A stretch of 64,000 bases of DNA from Prolixibacteraceae bacterium (lineage in GTDB: Bacteria; Bacteroidota; Bacteroidia; Bacteroidales; Prolixibacteraceae), in NCBI GenBank assembly GCA_028282705.1, contig JANQHI010000065.1, positions 1-64,000 on the forward strand. The letters are read 5' to 3'. Under the pieces are notes generated by a model. That model was not told the DNA's origin. It worked only from the letters and a program-made list of their open reading frames with translations, and made no database searches. Of the stretch, positions 1 to 8,477 are shown in pieces (within the stretch, counting starts at the first letter, position 1; every line of letters begins with the position of its first letter). Made by a program: the position numbers and the translations under genes.

Positions 1-222
1 TATTTCTCGATGGTATAAGATGGAACTCCCTATGAATTTAATCATTCTCATGTGTGTATTTTAGAATGCTAAAATTCATGGTCGTTTCATTCGTTTATAA
101 TTTTTTCATTCGTTTATAATTTTTTTAGTTTTTTATGGAAATTCATGTAACTCATCCCGAGCCCTTGGGACTCATTTCTTCTGCGTGAATTTTAGATGAT
201 GAAAATTTATGTTTGTCCAATT
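1..222. other. Non-coding left edge with small inverted repeats
   Basis: No coding frame is supported here. Three small structures can be seen. There is an inverted repeat at 58-75 with 7-bp arms (ATTTTAG/CTAAAAT) around AATG. A 19-bp tandem duplication lies at 87-124. A 7-bp hairpin at 155-170 (TCCCGAG/CTTGGGA, one G-T pair) is flanked by ACTCAT on both sides. Related AAATTCATG-like words recur near 72, 139 and 200. It may be the tail of a regulatory or repeat region whose gene lies to the left of the window. Confidence 0.4.
87..124. repeat. Perfect 19-bp tandem duplication
   Basis: Two head-to-tail copies of a 19-bp unit (TCATTCGTTTATAATTTTT) occupy 87-105 and 106-124. Replication slippage is the simplest origin. 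No function is evident. Confidence 0.8.
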
Positions 223-924
223 TTACAATGCATCATTAAACTTGTAGCCTACCCCCCAACTTGTTAAAATGTATTCAGGATTATTCAGGTCAGTTTCAAT
301 TTTAGACCTAAGCCTGTTGATGTGTGAATTTACTGTGTGTTCATACCCATCATAATTATAGCCCCAAACCTGGTTGAGTAAGTCAATCCTACTATAAACC
401 CTTCCCGGGTTTTTTGCCATTAACAGAAGCAAGTCAAATTCTTTTCTGGTCAGTTCAACTTGTTTATTTGAAAGTAATACTTTGTGCCTGTTTACATCTA
501 TTAACAAGTTCTCTACTTGTATAACTTCCTCTTCCCCATCCACATCTTTTTCGTCATTCATTTCTGAACGCCTGAAAATAGCTTTAACCCTGGCACTGAA
601 TTCCCTAATACTAAATGGTTTAGTAATATAGTCATCAGCACCAGTTTCAAGGCCAAGGACTTTGTCAATTTCTTCTGACTTTGCTGTTAGCATTAATATT
701 GGGGTATTTATTTTTTCTGCCCTCAGCCTCCTGCAAACATCCAGCCCATCCATTGATGGCAGCATCACATCCAGTACAATTAAGTCATAATCTCCATTTA
801 ATGCTTCATTGAGCCCACTTCTCCCATCAAGCTCAACTTTTACCGTGCAATCCATATCTGTTAGGTGAATTGAAACCAATTCAACAATATAATGGTCATC
901 CTCAATTACTAAAACATCTCTCAT
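223..924 (-). CDS. OmpR/PhoB-family response regulator
   Basis: This is a DNA-binding response regulator of 233 residues. The N-terminal receiver domain (about 1-120) has the acidic pocket E8/D9/D10, the phospho-acceptor D52 (VLDVMLP), T80 and K102 (TKPF). An acidic linker around residues 123-133 joins it to a C-terminal winged-helix domain ending in the typical YILTSWGVGYKF hairpin. Such proteins act in the cytoplasm and switch transcription when a histidine kinase phosphorylates the aspartate. No kinase lies next to it on the right, so its partner is either left of the window or elsewhere. The gene is read towards the left edge. Family assignment is secure; the target genes are unknown. Confidence 0.93.
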   Translation of the reverse strand: MRDVLVIEDDHYIVELVSIHLTDMDCTVKVELDGRSGLNEALNGDYDLIVLDVMLPSMDGLDVCRRLRAEKINTPILMLTAKSEEIDKVLGLETGADDYITKPFSIREFSARVKAIFRRSEMNDEKDVDGEEEVIQVENLLIDVNRHKVLLSNKQVELTRKEFDLLLLMAKNPGRVYSRIDLLNQVWGYNYDGYEHTVNSHINRLRSKIETDLNNPEYILTSWGVGYKFNDAL

Positions 925-1172
925 GCGTATTTTTATTTGATTTTCAGGTGGTTAAAAACACTTTTTACATATTTTTTTAAAATAAGCAATTAAGTATCAC
1001 AAAAAGTTCACAAAAGCTTCAACAAACCATAGTTTTTTAATAAAAGAAACTCTGTATCTAACTGTTTAAACTTTGTTAATAAAGAGTTGGAGAAATCTTC
1101 AAAATCCTGAGTAAAAACATCTATTTTTTCAGCTCATTAAAAACATCAAATCAATTAACTAAAAGTCTTTAT

Positions 1173-2579
1173 ATGAGCGGATTTTTCGGGAGCACTTCAA
1201 AAAAAGATTGTACCCTGCATGTATTTTATGGCACTGATTACCATTCACACTTAGGCACAAAAAGGGCTGGAATGGCTATTTATAATGACGAAAAAGGTTT
1301 TCAAAGAGCTATCCATACCCTTGAAGATGGTTATTTCAGGAATAAATTTGAAAAAGACATTGAAGGTTTTGAAGGGGAAAGTGGTATTGGGGTAATTAGT
1401 GACACTGAAGCCCAACCAATTGTGGTTAACTCCCACCTGGGAAAGTTTGCCATTTCAACTGTAAGCAAAATCAATAATGCTGAAAAACTTGAAGAAAAGT
1501 TCTTAAAAAACCACCAACACTTTTCTGAAACCAGCCAGGGCAAGGTAAATCCCACAGAACTTATAGCCATGCTAATAACTGAAGGGGAAGATTTCGTTTC
1601 AGGCATTGAAAATGTTTTCAACAGCATAAAGGGTTCCTGCTCTATGTTGATTTTAACAAAAGACTTTATTATTGCTGCACGCGACAAACTGGGACGCACA
1701 CCAATTGTAATTGGCAAAAATGGGGATGGGTATGCTGTAGCATCAGAAACTTGTGCTTTTTCAAACCTAGAGTATGAAGTTGAAAAATATATAGGACCAG
1801 GTGAAATAGTGAAAGTAACTGCTGATGGGCATGAACAAATAAGAAAACCCAATGAAAAAATGCAGGTTTGCTCATTTTTGTGGGTATATTATGGCTACCC
1901 ACCTTCTTATTATGAAGATATTAATGTGGATGTTTCACGTTATAATTGTGGTGCACAATTAGCTAAAAAAGATAATGTGGAGGCTGATTTTGTAGCAGGC
2001 ATCCCCGACTCAGAGGTAGGCCATGCTATTGGTTATAGCAATGAAACCAAAATCCCTTACATGCGCCCATATGCCAAATACACCCCAACCTGGCCGCGCA
2101 GTTTTATGCCACAAAACCAAGAGATGAGAGACCTTGTGGCCAAAATGAAATTGATCCCAAACAAATCATTGATAAAAGGAAAACGTGGGGTATTCCTTGA
2201 TGATTCAATTGTTAGGGGAACACAGCTAAAAGACAACACCAGGGATTTGCATGATGCTGGGATTAAAGAGGTGCATATGAAGATTGCCTGCCCACCATTG
2301 ACCTATCCTTGTGAATTCTTAAATTTTTCACGTTCAAGGAAAACAGCAGAGTTGGCTACACGCAAAGCAATCCTAAAACTGGAAGGCACTGAAGATGTGA
2401 ACCTCAAAAAATATTCAAACCCAACTACTGAAGAATATAAAAATATGGTTGAGCAAATAAGGAAAGACCTTGGTTTAACAACCTTGCAGTACCAGGAGTT
2501 GGATGACCTGGTTGAAGCTATTGGGTTGCCCAAAGAAAAACTTTGCACCCACTGTTGGGATGGTTCAAGTTATTTTTAA
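1173..2579 (+). CDS. Amidophosphoribosyltransferase-like protein without N-terminal catalytic Cys
   Basis: This 468-residue protein has the PurF fold: an N-terminal Ntn-type glutamine amidotransferase half and a C-terminal phosphoribosyltransferase half with the PRPP loop at about 338-350 (FLDDSIVRGT). PurF makes phosphoribosylamine from PRPP and glutamine. The cysteines that bind the iron-sulfur cluster in Bacillus-type PurF appear to be kept: C380 (YPC) and C458/C461 (CTHC). However, the mature N-terminal nucleophile Cys is replaced: the protein begins Met-Ser-Gly-Phe-Phe instead of Cys-Gly-Ile. The start is fixed, because no upstream in-frame ATG precedes this conserved SGFFG segment. It may use free ammonia, or be a non-catalytic paralogue. 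Similar glycine- or serine-starting homologues occur in Bacteroidota as I remember them. Confidence 0.85.
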   Translation: MSGFFGSTSKKDCTLHVFYGTDYHSHLGTKRAGMAIYNDEKGFQRAIHTLEDGYFRNKFEKDIEGFEGESGIGVISDTEAQPIVVNSHLGKFAISTVSKINNAEKLEEKFLKNHQHFSETSQGKVNPTELIAMLITEGEDFVSGIENVFNSIKGSCSMLILTKDFIIAARDKLGRTPIVIGKNGDGYAVASETCAFSNLEYEVEKYIGPGEIVKVTADGHEQIRKPNEKMQVCSFLWVYYGYPPSYYEDINVDVSRYNCGAQLAKKDNVEADFVAGIPDSEVGHAIGYSNETKIPYMRPYAKYTPTWPRSFMPQNQEMRDLVAKMKLIPNKSLIKGKRGVFLDDSIVRGTQLKDNTRDLHDAGIKEVHMKIACPPLTYPCEFLNFSRSRKTAELATRKAILKLEGTEDVNLKKYSNPTTEEYKNMVEQIRKDLGLTTLQYQELDDLVEAIGLPKEKLCTHCWDGSSYF

Positions 2580-2635
2580 CAACATTTATCATTACAAACC
2601 CACTAACTGTTGAGGTATAATTTTGTAACTTATGC

Positions 2636-3691
2636 ATGCTTTTAAAGGCTATGTGTAAAAATTTGATTATCTATTATTTCACAGGCACTGGCAATGCACT
2701 GGCAGCTGCCAGGTGGTGTGCATCAGTGGCTGAACAACATGGTGTTAGTGGGAAAATTATAAAGATTAAAAAACACCTTAAAGCTGATATAAGCCAGCTA
2801 AGAGATGATACCTTGGTTGGCTTTTGTTATCCTACCCATGGGTTTAACGCCCCACCCATTGTCCTTGATTTTTTGTGGAAGTTCCCCAAAACAAAAAACA
2901 AGGTTTTCCTGATCAATACCAGAGCCGGGATGAAAGCTTCAAAATTGTTTACTCCTGGGTTAAGTGGCCTTGCCCAGGTTTTACCTGCCATTATTTTGAG
3001 GGTTAAAGGATACAAAATAGTTGGTTTCGGGTCCATTGACCTGCCCTCAAATTGGATTTCATTGCACCCCGGGCTAAGGGCAAAAGTGGTTGATTCAATT
3101 TTTGAGCGTTGTGAAAGGATTACCACCAGCTTTATGGGAAAAATACTTTCAGGGGAAAAAAAATTTCGTGGGTTATATAGCCTTCCCATTGACCTGCTTA
3201 TTTCACCAATATCTGTTTTATATTACCTGATTGGGCGTTTTACACTATCAAAAACCTACATTGCCAGCTACAAATGCAACTCATGTGGGCTATGCAGCAA
3301 AGAATGCCCTGTAAAAGCTATCAACATGTTGGTTAACAGACCTTTCTGGACATACAAATGCGAAAGTTGCATGCACTGCATGAACAGTTGCCCCCAGCAT
3401 GCCATTGAAACACCTCACTTGTTTACATTCATTATGTGGTGGGTAATATTTGGGGTCGTACCAGCTATGATCCTTTTTAGCCTCCCATTTTATAAAGATA
3501 TGCCTCATTTAATTCAATCTGTGCTGGATTTTATTGTTTCTGCTATCCTGCTTTTGCCTTTATTTTTTATTTACAGGATATTACATTTCTTGCTTAAATT
3601 TAAAGCAGTATCTATCTTGATTACTTATACATCCTTAACCAAATTAAAATTCTGGAGAAGGTATATGGCTCCTAAAAAATATGTAAAATGA
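2636..3691 (+). CDS. EFR1-type flavodoxin/ferredoxin membrane protein
   Basis: This 351-residue protein combines a flavodoxin-like N-terminal part (YYFTGTGNALAAA at about 14-26, the FMN phosphate loop pattern), two 4Fe-4S motifs (C214-C217-C220-C224 and C242-C245-C248-C252) and two hydrophobic helices near residues 262-280 and 295-318. The combination matches the EFR1 family ferrodoxins of anaerobes, which are presumed electron carriers. The C-terminal membrane anchor is followed by a basic tail. The physiological partner is not known; no obvious redox enzyme adjoins it. Met6 is an alternative start. Confidence in the domain calls is high, in a specific role low. Confidence 0.85.
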   Translation: MLLKAMCKNLIIYYFTGTGNALAAARWCASVAEQHGVSGKIIKIKKHLKADISQLRDDTLVGFCYPTHGFNAPPIVLDFLWKFPKTKNKVFLINTRAGMKASKLFTPGLSGLAQVLPAIILRVKGYKIVGFGSIDLPSNWISLHPGLRAKVVDSIFERCERITTSFMGKILSGEKKFRGLYSLPIDLLISPISVLYYLIGRFTLSKTYIASYKCNSCGLCSKECPVKAINMLVNRPFWTYKCESCMHCMNSCPQHAIETPHLFTFIMWWVIFGVVPAMILFSLPFYKDMPHLIQSVLDFIVSAILLLPLFFIYRILHFLLKFKAVSILITYTSLTKLKFWRRYMAPKKYVK

Positions 3692-3890
3692 TTTATTTAT
3701 TTGAAAAAGGGCAAACATGTTTCCTTATATTGCAATTCTTTAGTTTATTCATTACTTGATTTCAACCTTCAATAGCCAGGACAAAAATCTTACACAGACC
3801 AAAATATCTTCCCCATGTAATTTAGAATTGAAAATCCTTTATTTCAATTATCTATTTTATATTTTCGTGGGATAAATATATTAGGGGAAT

Positions 3891-4649
3891 ATGATTGATA
3901 TCTGTGCACTGGCTTCCGGGAGTAATGGAAACTGTTATTATATTGGCAACCAACATGATGCCATCCTTATTGATGTGGGGATCACCACAAAAAGGGTACT
4001 GAAACGCATGCAGGAACGTAACCTTGACCCAAAAAAACTCAGAGCAGTATTTATTTCCCATGAACATGGTGACCATGTAAAAGGTGCCAGGGTATTATGT
4101 AAAAAACTGGACATTCCAGCTTATTTTACTAAAAAAACATTGGAAGCTTTATACCCTAATTACCTACCTGATGCAGCACGCATATTTACACCTGGTGAAA
4201 GCATTTCAGAGGGAGGGTTTACCATCCACTCATTCCTGAAAAACCATGATGCTTCTGAACCCTGTTCTTTTAGGGTTGAATATGATAACAAGCATATTGG
4301 TGTTTTCACTGATATTGGCTCTGCTTGCCAGAATGTGGTTGATAACCTAAAGCAGTGCCATGCAGTTTTCCTTGAAACCAATTATGATGAAGGCATGCTG
4401 CAAAATGGTAATTACCCCATCTACCTGAAAAGGCGCATTGCATCAAATATGGGGCACTTATCAAACATGCAGGCTTATGATTTGCTGGATAAACATGCAG
4501 GTAATAACCTGAAATGCGTGTATTTAAGCCACCTGTCAGGCGAAAACAATGCCCCAGAAATTGCTTATGGATTGCTGCAACCCCTGGAGCCAAGGTTTGA
4601 AGTAAGGCTTACCTCACGTTATGAAGCTGGTGAAGTATATGTGCTTTAA
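3891..4649 (+). CDS. WalJ/YycJ-like metallo-beta-lactamase-fold hydrolase
   Basis: This 252-residue cytoplasmic protein starts with the ALASGSNGN segment typical of the WalJ/YycJ branch and carries the binuclear metal motif HEHGDH at 57-62, with further ligands likely at D in FTDIGS and H in YLSHLSG. Family members are nucleases or phosphodiesterases; in Firmicutes the homologue is linked to replication and cell-wall control. The gene is monocistronic here. Its stop codon TAA (4647-4649) overlaps the stop codon of the convergent lipoprotein gene, so there is no room for a separate terminator. Confidence 0.85.
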   Translation: MIDICALASGSNGNCYYIGNQHDAILIDVGITTKRVLKRMQERNLDPKKLRAVFISHEHGDHVKGARVLCKKLDIPAYFTKKTLEALYPNYLPDAARIFTPGESISEGGFTIHSFLKNHDASEPCSFRVEYDNKHIGVFTDIGSACQNVVDNLKQCHAVFLETNYDEGMLQNGNYPIYLKRRIASNMGHLSNMQAYDLLDKHAGNNLKCVYLSHLSGENNAPEIAYGLLQPLEPRFEVRLTSRYEAGEVYVL

Positions 4650-4984
4650 TGTTTGGTAAAACGTTTCCTGTCCAGAACCATATATATTAACCCAAATTCA
4701 TCAATTGAAGGTTCCCTGTTGATGGTTAACCTCTTGGTAAAACGATCATCCCATGCATGAAATACAATTTTCCTTTCTTTAATCTTTACCCATCCTGAAT
4801 AATCATATTTCCCTATTTTTGCAAACCTGGCTTCACCACTTTGCCATATCTCAAGGATAAATTTTTCACTTCCCCAGAAACCCAGGTATAGCCAATATTC
4901 TTCTTCAATATCTTTTTGGCAACCAGAAATAAATGTAAATAGGATAAGGGGGATTAACCATTTGAATAGTTTCATTGTTTTCAT
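4646..4984 (-). CDS. Small lipoprotein, unknown function
   Basis: The start is placed at the ATG at 4982-4984, giving a protein of 112 residues beginning MKTMKLFKWL. It has a short basic N-region, a hydrophobic stretch and a lipobox (FISGC) followed by QKDIEEEYW, so it should be exported and lipid-anchored. An in-frame ATG 26 codons upstream (5062) would place extra residues before the signal sequence and is less likely. The mature part is rich in aromatic and charged residues, consistent with a small beta-rich fold. No family recognised. The gene converges on the WalJ-like gene with overlapping stop codons. Confidence 0.6.
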   Translation of the reverse strand: MKTMKLFKWLIPLILFTFISGCQKDIEEEYWLYLGFWGSEKFILEIWQSGEARFAKIGKYDYSGWVKIKERKIVFHAWDDRFTKRLTINREPSIDEFGLIYMVLDRKRFTKH

Positions 4985-5187
4985 GGCAATAAGTTTTAGG
5001 CTTTCTGCTGGGAAAACAAAAAATATACCATGTATTGGAAATCCCCTAAATCCCTTTTTCACTAGAGTAGGGCATTTTCTGGGTGGCGCAGTTATTAACT
5101 AAATTTTTATGGAGGTCACCAAACACTATAAAATTACCATTAAAATTAACCTTTACCCACTGGTTACAAACTAGGAATAGTTATTAG

Positions 5188-6330
5188 TTATCTGTTAGTA
5201 GCCCACTGAAGTGCTCTCTTAAACTCATTTAATGGTACATTATGCCCTCCTTCAAATGTATGCAGCTCTACATTGTACCCATATTTTTTTAATTTCTTTT
5301 TGGCTTTTTGGGCATATTTGTAATCAACAGCAAGGTCATTTTTGCCATGTACTATATATACATCCAAGTTGTTATTTTCCTTGATTTGTTCTTCAGAAAG
5401 CAGCCATGGATATTTTTCAGTATTAATCAGTGCCCCGCCAAAACATATTATGCCATCAAATTTGGAGCTGTTTTTAATGCCTGTGCAATAGGCCATTCCT
5501 GCACCTTGTGAGAAACCTATTAAATAGGACTCAGTAATATTATATTTTTCTTTAAAATGGTTGTGAACATCCAGGATGTAATCAGTTACATAGGGGTCAC
5601 TTCTTTTCCATAATTCTACATCCATTACTTCAATTCCCCATGAATACTCCTTTTTCATGGAAGAACCATCTGGGTTGTACACATATGGAGCCTCAGGAAC
5701 TACAAAAATAAATTCCTTATTCTCCAGGTTTTGCATTTGTTGTGTGACAAATTTGTTATTCCCACCTCTTCCATGCAGGCAAACTACCAATTTATAACCT
5801 TTTGCCTGATCAAAACTTTCAGGGAGAAACACCCTGCTTTCCATTATTTTTTTGGCTTCAATATAAACCTTCTCACCCACCATTTTTTTTACACTTTTTA
5901 CCTGAGACAGTGTTTTGCTAAATAACTTGTCATTGCTAATTTTTTTGAATCCCTCATCTTCATCAATTTGTTTAAAATCATCAAAACCAAAATTCACAGC
6001 AAAAACCAGAAAGTTTGCGGCATACAGTGGGTTTCCCAAATGGGCATAACATTGTGCCAGCCTAAAGTAATGTTTCCCATTTTCTGAATTATGCCTTGTC
6101 AGGTATAAATAATATTTAGCTGCTTTATAGTAATCTTTTTGCAGAAAAATAAGGTAAGCTTTGTTTTCTACTTCTACCAGGTCCAGCTCAGCAAACTCAT
6201 CAATAACAATATCATAAGGATTAATAGATAGGATTTTCATTTCAGGGTTTTCAAGATGTAGTTGTTGGGCTGTAATATGTTGGACAATAAATAAAAGGGA
6301 AATAAAAATGACAAATAGTTTCAATTGCAT
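5188..6330 (-). CDS. Exported alpha/beta hydrolase (phospholipase/carboxylesterase type)
   Basis: A signal peptide (about 1-21, ending ITAQQ) precedes a helical region (about 50-160) with a TPR-like look, then an alpha/beta hydrolase domain. The oxyanion segment LHGRGG, the nucleophile elbow G-F-S-Q-G with Ser274, the Asp in KNDLAV and the His in GGHNVP give a complete catalytic triad. This pattern belongs to the phospholipase/carboxylesterase and dienelactone-hydrolase-like families. It probably acts in the periplasm or on the surface on an ester substrate. The substrate cannot be read from the sequence. It has its own transcription unit, separated from the mevalonate genes by about 170 bp. 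Confidence 0.8.
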   Translation of the reverse strand: MQLKLFVIFISLLFIVQHITAQQLHLENPEMKILSINPYDIVIDEFAELDLVEVENKAYLIFLQKDYYKAAKYYLYLTRHNSENGKHYFRLAQCYAHLGNPLYAANFLVFAVNFGFDDFKQIDEDEGFKKISNDKLFSKTLSQVKSVKKMVGEKVYIEAKKIMESRVFLPESFDQAKGYKLVVCLHGRGGNNKFVTQQMQNLENKEFIFVVPEAPYVYNPDGSSMKKEYSWGIEVMDVELWKRSDPYVTDYILDVHNHFKEKYNITESYLIGFSQGAGMAYCTGIKNSSKFDGIICFGGALINTEKYPWLLSEEQIKENNNLDVYIVHGKNDLAVDYKYAQKAKKKLKKYGYNVELHTFEGGHNVPLNEFKRALQWATNR

Positions 6331-6499
6331 TTCCTTGAATTTTTGGTTTGTAAAGTAATTTTTAGTTTTTCTTTCAAGTTACAAAAAAGATTCTACTTGT
6401 TTATTTGGTGTAAATAAAATGATATGAGCTGGGAGGTTAGTTGAGTTTAAAACTCCCAATAATTAACCCCTAGCCAAAACAAAAATGAAGGAAAAAACC

Positions 6500-7405
6500 T
6501 TATGCGACAAAAGAAAGAGGTATTAAAGAAAAGCCTTTCTGTATCTGTTTAATTTCAAACCCATCTTTTGCAAATAATAAGAAAAAGCCTGCTCCCCCTG
6601 AACCACAAAGCTTGACAAAATAATCCCTGGTTTCAAGCCCTTTTTTTGCCAGTTGCAATACTTTTTCAGGAAATAACCCAGGGAGGTATTTAAGCTGAAA
6701 TGAGGCTACTTTTCCCAGGGCAGGGAAAAAACCTTCCCCCTTTTGCCTAAAAGATTGGATGGCCTCATCTACACCTGCCATATAATGCTCCTGGAATTCT
6801 TTGGCAAAACCAGGATTTGAGGCCTGCCCCACAAAATACTGGATTTGTTGTTCAGTATCACCTTGTTGCTTGGTATCTACCAGCCAAACTGAACTGTGAA
6901 AACCTAATCCTGAAACTACTTCAAGGTGGTTGGAGTCAATTGATAGAACAGGCCTGTTCAGGTAAGAAACCAATGGGTCAAAACCAGAACTCTGCCCATG
7001 GAAAAAAGATTCTAATTGGCTTAAATCCTTTTTCAACTTTAGTAATAAAGCTGAATCTAACTTATTAAATTCATTGGCAGGAAAATTATACCTGTCATAC
7101 AATGCTGCAACTAAAGCTCCTGAGCTGCCCACCCCATATTTAACAGGAATATCAGACTTAAAATAAAGCCCCGCCTGGATTTCTTCTTCCATTTTTTTAA
7201 CCTGAAAGAAAGCTGTTGCAGATAGGTTGGTTTTGATATAATGTAAGAATTTTTTTAAGCTGGAATTTGAATCAGCCACTCCAGGTTCAGAAATGCCCCC
7301 AAATTTTAATTCACCTGAAAACCTGCCGTAAGGTATAGATAGTGCCTTAGCATTATACAGGACTGAATATTCCCCAAACAACAATATTTTGGAATTGAAC
7401 CTCAT
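6500..7405 (-). CDS. mvk: Mevalonate kinase-like GHMP kinase
   Basis: This 301-residue GHMP kinase has the N-terminal motif KILLFGEYSVLY (5-17), the ATP loop GVGSSGA at 91-97 and the C-terminal motif CGSGGAGFF near 268-276. The GEYSVL segment is typical of mevalonate kinase. It would phosphorylate mevalonate to 5-phosphomevalonate with ATP in the cytoplasm. It is the last gene of the mevalonate run, two bases after the decarboxylase gene, which suggests one transcript. Two GHMP kinases in the run share the mevalonate-kinase and phosphomevalonate-kinase steps; which does which is inferred from motifs, not proven. Slightly short for the family. Confidence 0.78.
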   Translation of the reverse strand: MRFNSKILLFGEYSVLYNAKALSIPYGRFSGELKFGGISEPGVADSNSSLKKFLHYIKTNLSATAFFQVKKMEEEIQAGLYFKSDIPVKYGVGSSGALVAALYDRYNFPANEFNKLDSALLLKLKKDLSQLESFFHGQSSGFDPLVSYLNRPVLSIDSNHLEVVSGLGFHSSVWLVDTKQQGDTEQQIQYFVGQASNPGFAKEFQEHYMAGVDEAIQSFRQKGEGFFPALGKVASFQLKYLPGLFPEKVLQLAKKGLETRDYFVKLCGSGGAGFFLLFAKDGFEIKQIQKGFSLIPLSFVA

Positions 7406-7407
7406 CT

Positions 7408-8475
7408 TTAAAACAATTTTTCAGGGCCAGCCCCAACCTTATCCATCAACACTATCCCATTTACACAAAAATTTTTTAACTCTTCAATAAGTGGTTTAAC
7501 CAAGGCTGCTTGTTGTTCAGGATAGATCAAATGGATATTGGGCCCAGCATCCAGTGTAAAACAAACTGGCACCTTGTGCTTTTCCCTCCATTCCTTTATT
7601 TTTTTGATAGCCGATAATGTATTGGGCTGTATTAAACAATAGGATGGGTTTGAGGTCAGCATCATGGCATGGATGCTCATGGCTTCTTCTTCAACTACTT
7701 TGGCAAACTTGTCAAAACCACCATCCTGAAGGATTTGAATCAATTGCCCAAAATTTGCTGATGCCTGTTTAAACCTTGATTCAGCATAAGGATGCCCATT
7801 TAAAAGGTTGTGCCCTTCAGTACTTGAAACCTGTTTAGGTGTATCATCTATAACCAAGATGGCATCATTTAATTCCCTAAATTCAGGAGAAACATATACC
7901 TCCATTTTTGAAGCAAAATGGGCAGAGGTACTTTCCTGAGCCTGGTTTTCTCCCCAGGAGACAAAACCACCATAAACTGACCTGCATGCACTTCCAGACC
8001 CCAGGCGTGCCATTTCAGAAGCTTTCCTGAAAAATTCCTCTTCTGTAAGATGGCTGCTTGAAACTTTCTGCTCCATGCTGCATAAACATAAGGCTATGGA
8101 ACTTAATGATGATGCTGATGAAGCAATACCAACTGAGTGAGGGAAACTATTTTTACTTTCAAAGTACAGGTTATATTCTTTTAGGAAAGGGAAATAATGA
8201 TGTAATGAACTGATATATATTTTTATCCTGGATGAAAATTCAGGGTTATTTTTCCCTTCAAATAAAAAACTAAACTTTGTTTCTGAAGATGGGTTGAGAC
8301 TCTTTTCAAAATACAATATGGTTTCCGTATAACTTTCTGAAAGGGTTATACTTAATGAAGGATTCATTGGGAACTGCCCGGGCTTTTTCCCCCAATATTT
8401 AACCAAAGCAATGTTGGAAGGACTTTTCCACCCCACTTTTTCTAAATGGCCATATGTTTTTTTTTCACCTGCCAT
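7408..8475 (-). CDS. mvaD: Diphosphomevalonate decarboxylase
   Basis: This 355-residue protein carries the signature SNIALVKYWGKK (20-31), the ATP-binding loop HSVGIASSASSLSS (113-126) and, near the C-terminus, TLDAGPNIHL, whose aspartate is the catalytic base in the family. The enzyme converts diphosphomevalonate plus ATP to isopentenyl diphosphate, CO2 and phosphate. It sits between two other GHMP-fold kinases with two-base gaps on both sides, so translation is probably coupled. Presence of this decarboxylase shows that the pathway is the classical one that needs a phosphomevalonate kinase, rather than the archaeal phosphomevalonate decarboxylase route. Confidence 0.93.
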   Translation of the reverse strand: MAGEKKTYGHLEKVGWKSPSNIALVKYWGKKPGQFPMNPSLSITLSESYTETILYFEKSLNPSSETKFSFLFEGKNNPEFSSRIKIYISSLHHYFPFLKEYNLYFESKNSFPHSVGIASSASSLSSIALCLCSMEQKVSSSHLTEEEFFRKASEMARLGSGSACRSVYGGFVSWGENQAQESTSAHFASKMEVYVSPEFRELNDAILVIDDTPKQVSSTEGHNLLNGHPYAESRFKQASANFGQLIQILQDGGFDKFAKVVEEEAMSIHAMMLTSNPSYCLIQPNTLSAIKKIKEWREKHKVPVCFTLDAGPNIHLIYPEQQAALVKPLIEELKNFCVNGIVLMDKVGAGPEKLF

Positions 8476-8477
8476 AA

